Shown in pieces: positions 16,649 to 18,900 of a stretch of 18,900 nt of DNA; within the stretch, counting starts at the first letter, position 1; every line of letters starts with the position of its first letter. The DNA lies in assembly GCA_002699335.1 (NCBI GenBank), contig PACG01000177.1:37414-56313 (forward strand), read 5' to 3'. Origin of the DNA: Candidatus Poribacteria bacterium. Its GTDB lineage: Bacteria > Poribacteria > WGA-4E > UBA9662. The notes under the pieces are model-generated. The model was given only the letters and a program-made list of their open reading frames with translations. It was not told the DNA's origin and ran no database searches. The position numbers and the translations under genes were made by a program.

Positions 16649-17529
16649 ATGGGAGTAAAGATCATCCTAAGCCAGGAATAGGTATCAGTGTACCACCAAG
16701 ACGGATTTTTGAAAGTGGGCGGTCTATTTAGCGACGACGAGGCAGCTAACTGGAATCCGAGATGCGATGGATTATTGATGAATGTTGGGGTGAGGATAAC
16801 ATTGGTTGGCGTGGTCCATGGCGAGACCACTATTTGCCACCTGGTGAATGGAAGAACACCAAAGCAGTATTCATTTCCAATCCACAATATTATTCAGCAG
16901 TTTGAGGATGTATTATCTATTACCCCGGTTTGGTCGGCACACTGCAATCACTAATGGGGGAGAACATCGTTTGGCATCATACAATTTTGCACGGTAAACC
17001 GCCAGAGAGAGGCACGCCTTTTCCGATGCATCAGGACTATCCGTTTTATCCGCACGACGGTCCCAATTTTGTCGATTGTTTGTTGCACTTGGACAATACT
17101 CCGATTGACAGTGGTTGCTTGCGAGCAGTTCCGGGCAGTCACCAAGCTGGGCCGTTGGAACACATCACGGGTGACCATACGCGTCCTTATCTGCCTCCCA
17201 ACACATATCATCCGGATTTACTACCCGCGAAGGCGATTCCAGCCACAGCAAAGGATGTGATCTTCTTCAGTTACTATAATACTATTCACTGGTCAGATGT
17301 CAACCAAACCGATCAATGGCGCAAATCGGTGCGGATCGGATTTCATGCACCAGAAATGAGATCGATAGGCATTGATCAACGAACCCTTAATAACCGCCTG
17401 GTGGTGGCCGGAGTCAAACCTCATGACCAAGAACCGAAATTAACTTACCGATATACCAAGAAACCACCAGTAAAAAGATCACCAGACCGAGTTGCTATCA
17501 GGGAATTAGGTTATAAACCACCTGCATAA
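16649..17529 (+). pseudogene. Phytanoyl-CoA dioxygenase (PhyH) family protein, N-terminally damaged pseudogene
   Basis: Reconstructed from ATG 16649-16651: MGVKIILSQE, then TAG (16679-16681, probably an original CAG), VSVYHQDGFLKVGGLFSDDE; a one-base frame change near 16750; then LESEMRWIIDECWGEDN, GWRGPWRDHYLPPGEW and a TGA at 16903-16905, followed by a clean 200-codon frame to the TAA at 17527-17529. The catalytic C-terminal part retains the iron ligands HQD (codons 17029-17037), the distal His in TIHWSD (17287-17289) and Arg in SVRIGF (17332-17334). Total length of about 293 codons matches the family. With two nonsense codons and one frameshift, full-length product cannot be made, although an internally started fragment would still carry the metal site. 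The 3' end abuts the stop codon of an IS5 relic on the other strand with one base between. It is distinct from the intact member at 1784. Confidence 0.87.
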
Positions 17530-17530
17530 A

Positions 17531-17822
17531 TCAGGATTTTAGATTAAGCTCAAGGTTATAAATAGAAGCCATCAGATTAAAACGTAATTCAAAACGCTGA
17601 CGGTGGTTGCAATAGTGCCGACAAAGGATAGCAAAGACCTTTAATTTACCAATCACTGGCAGAAGATGCGACTAGCAGCCAGTACCTTGTGAGTTACCTA
17701 ATTACTTTTGCAGAGTGAGTGCTGTTTCGAGTCCTTTTGGGGTAGAAGTCTATTACTATTAGCATGAAAATTAGTTAAGCTTTGATAGCCTGAAGCGGCC
17801 AGGCAACGGATTTGTTCCCTCA
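17531..17822 (-). mobile_element. IS5-family transposase C-terminal remnant
   Basis: Read on the minus strand from about 17820: CLAASGYQSLTNFHANS, LPQKDSKQHSLCKSN, stop, VTHKVLAASRIFCQ; a frame change near 17669; then VIGKLKVFAILCRHY, NHRQRFELRFNLMASIYN and LELNLKS, ending in TGA (17531-17533). This is the final third of an IS5-type DDE transposase in the correct order: the DSGYQG block, the Lys-rich loop, the VEHVIGKLK helix and the RYRNRRxRFxLRFNLIAxIYNLEL tail. The catalytic Asp of DSGYQG is Ala here. The N-terminal two thirds and both terminal inverted repeats are not seen. It lies between the phyH pseudogene and the alpha/beta-hydrolase pseudogene and marks a rearrangement border at both ends. 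Confidence 0.8.
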
Positions 17823-17824
17823 TG

Positions 17825-18483
17825 AAGTCTGTATATTTTTACAGCCGGCCGACTGGACTTGTGAAGATAATAACCCTGCCATTGTATTCTATTTTGGTGA
17901 TGGTTGAGTTGGAGAAAGTCCTAACCATTTTTCATCTCAAGCTCAACATTATGCCGACTTGGGTTTAGTACTGTATTAGCTGATTATCGAGTTGCCTCCC
18001 GCAATAAAACCAAAGTGATGTGATCCTGACAGGGACCGCCGCAGCCAGTGGTGGTTCAACTGGGGGCACCTGGCGGCTTGTTTAGGCCCCATAAAAGATC
18101 CTGTGAAGACGTGCTGTCAATAGCAAACGCGATGATCCTCTTTAACCCCGCCTGTTGTTTTAGCCCCCATTGATAGGGGCGTTAAGCCTATGGAATCGTG
18201 AAAAATGAAAGAGCGAGTGGGAATGCCACCCAAGGAACTATCCCCAGCCCCTTCTACTACCCCAGGCCATCCGCCATGTGTAATTTTTCATGGTACGGCA
18301 GATGATACTACCACTTTTACCACAGCAGAGAAGTTTACCGAATTAATGAAAAGGGCGGGAAATGATTGCCCCCTTCATCCTTTTGAGGGAAAGGGTCACG
18401 TGTTTTATCGCGGTCGAGGGCAAAATGGAGACCAAGATTATCACCAAGCACTGGCTTCAGCAGATGAATTCTTGAAAGGCTGA
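17825..18483 (+). pseudogene. Alpha/beta hydrolase (acetyl-esterase/BD-FAE-like), pseudogene
   Basis: Ordered fragments in changing frames: LYIFTAG, WTCEDNNPAIVFYFGDG with TGA where the family has Trp (FGGGW oxyanion loop), SPNHFSSQAQHYADLGLVL, then VLADYRVASRNKTKV. The nucleophile elbow AASGGSTGGTW has its Ser codon at 18056-18058. Next come NAMILFNPACCFSP and, from 18205, a clean 92-codon frame with PKELSP, IFHGTADDTTTF (catalytic Asp) and GKGHVFYRG (catalytic His). All three triad residues are therefore still visible, but at least two stops and several frameshifts separate them, and the segment between Ser and NAMILF is shortened. The N-terminus is cut off near the IS5 relic. The family hydrolyses ester bonds, often acetyl or feruloyl groups on polysaccharides. 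Confidence 0.82.
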
Positions 18484-18487
18484 AATG

Positions 18488-18509
18488 GATTGACGCAAAA
18501 TAGTCAATC
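18488..18509 (+). terminator. Hairpin just after the hydrolase stop
   Basis: GATTGAC (18488-18494) and GTCAATC (18503-18509) form a perfect seven-pair stem with an eight-base loop, four bases after the TGA of the hydrolase pseudogene. There is no T-run, so if it terminates transcription it does so weakly. Confidence 0.3.
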
Positions 18510-18827
18510 AATCCTAGAATGGATGAAGGTAGAGTGGGCCAGAGAACGGGAGTAAGCCCGAATGAAAGTCGGCGCATGCTGTGCTAGGTCTGCAAATAGT
18601 CATAAGATGCCAGCACGAGGGATATTCCCCTTACGGGGTAATCAGGCGGGTATCAACGCTGTTCGCACCCTTTTTCTTTTTTCAATAGTCACCTTTCTTG
18701 TAAATCATTTTTTCCTCATCTCTCCAGTACCATACCTATCCTGCGGGTAAACAGTTAGAAATTCATTTATTGCTTGGATTTGCTGGCTCTGCTTTTCTGC
18801 CTTTACAAACCCCAAACTTCTTGTTAT
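18510..18827. other. Terminal non-coding stretch
   Basis: About 320 bases. A plus-strand frame at 18562-18750 (with KMPARGIFPLRGNQAGIN in it) has no ribosome site and no known family. It contains a small CCCC-TTAC-GGGG stem near 18626-18640 and a T-rich run near 18670-18685. No gene is assigned. Confidence 0.3.
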
Positions 18828-18876
18828 ATTCGGTCAACCCCTAATTGTACAAAAACTAAAGGGCGGTTGACCGAAT
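18828..18876. repeat. Perfect 12-bp inverted repeat
   Basis: ATTCGGTCAACC (18828-18839) is repeated inverted as GGTTGACCGAAT (18865-18876), separated by 25 AT-rich bases. The arm length and the AT-rich spacer fit two facing insertion-sequence ends, a large stem-loop, or a regulator site. The window ends 24 bases later, so the context is missing. Confidence 0.6.
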
Positions 18877-18900
18877 CAGCCATAGTCTAGTTTTAAGCTG

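Noticed and set aside
16528..16887. Minus-strand frame of 119 codons upstream of and across the phyH start
   Set aside because: Overlaps phyH-family coding remnants on the other strand and has no recognisable domain.
1..18900. CRISPR arrays, tRNA or rRNA genes, riboswitches
   Set aside because: No regularly spaced repeats and no tRNA- or rRNA-like conserved segments were noticed in reading both strands.

Overview
The window looks like a chromosomal segment of a marine-sponge-associated bacterium, most likely Candidatus Poribacteria. This is an inference from gene content, made without any search. The mix is phytanoyl-CoA-dioxygenase (PhyH) family proteins, Gfo/Idh/MocA oxidoreductase, formylglycine-generating-enzyme-like (SUMF1) protein with a secreted N-terminus, sulfatase, heparinase II/III, LamG protein, sugar-acid dehydratase of the enolase superfamily, DapA/NAL aldolase, TIR protein and IS remnants. 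The most striking property is decay: only six protein genes read through intact (about 30% of the bases), while about ten further loci plus two transposase remnants survive as frameshifted, stop-interrupted or truncated pieces (over 40%).

Layout. 79-5135, plus strand: intact Gfo/Idh/MocA gene; an IS30-family transposase relic on the minus strand filling the gap to 1.7 kb; intact phyH-type gene; SUMF1/FGE-like pseudogene; a cluster of three small hairpins (3881-3931); intact mandelate racemase/galactonate-dehydratase-like gene with a perfect AGGAGG. 5324-12810, minus strand: a block of mostly dead, fairly GC-rich genes: a very large heparinase II/III-type pseudogene, a small secreted-protein fragment, a DapA/NAL-family pseudogene with two C-terminal frameshifts, a LamG pseudogene, then intact M42 aminopeptidase and an intact unknown 98-residue protein. 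A plus-strand TIR-domain stub (10993-11155) sits tail-to-tail with the M42 gene. 12.8-14.2 kb: gene-poor, with unidentified broken frames. 14223-18483, plus strand: intact DUF362 gene, sulfatase pseudogene lacking its signature residues, second phyH-type pseudogene, IS5-family transposase C-terminal relic on the minus strand, and an alpha/beta-hydrolase pseudogene. The window ends with a perfect 12-bp inverted repeat.

How the genes relate. The dead genes (heparinase, sulfatase, FGE-like maturase, aldolase, LamG) and the surviving dehydratase and dehydrogenase fit the breakdown of sulfated or acidic host polysaccharide followed by sugar-acid catabolism. Here the depolymerisation side appears to have been lost, while some downstream oxidoreductase/dehydratase functions persist. 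I found no convincing intact novel multi-gene system. The most informative oddities are the enolase-superfamily protein without the usual first Asp metal ligand, the intact 98-residue orphan, the TIR stub, the hairpin cluster and the extent of decay. Indel errors in the assembly are a possible partial explanation for frameshifts, but not for catalytic-residue substitutions and internal deletions.
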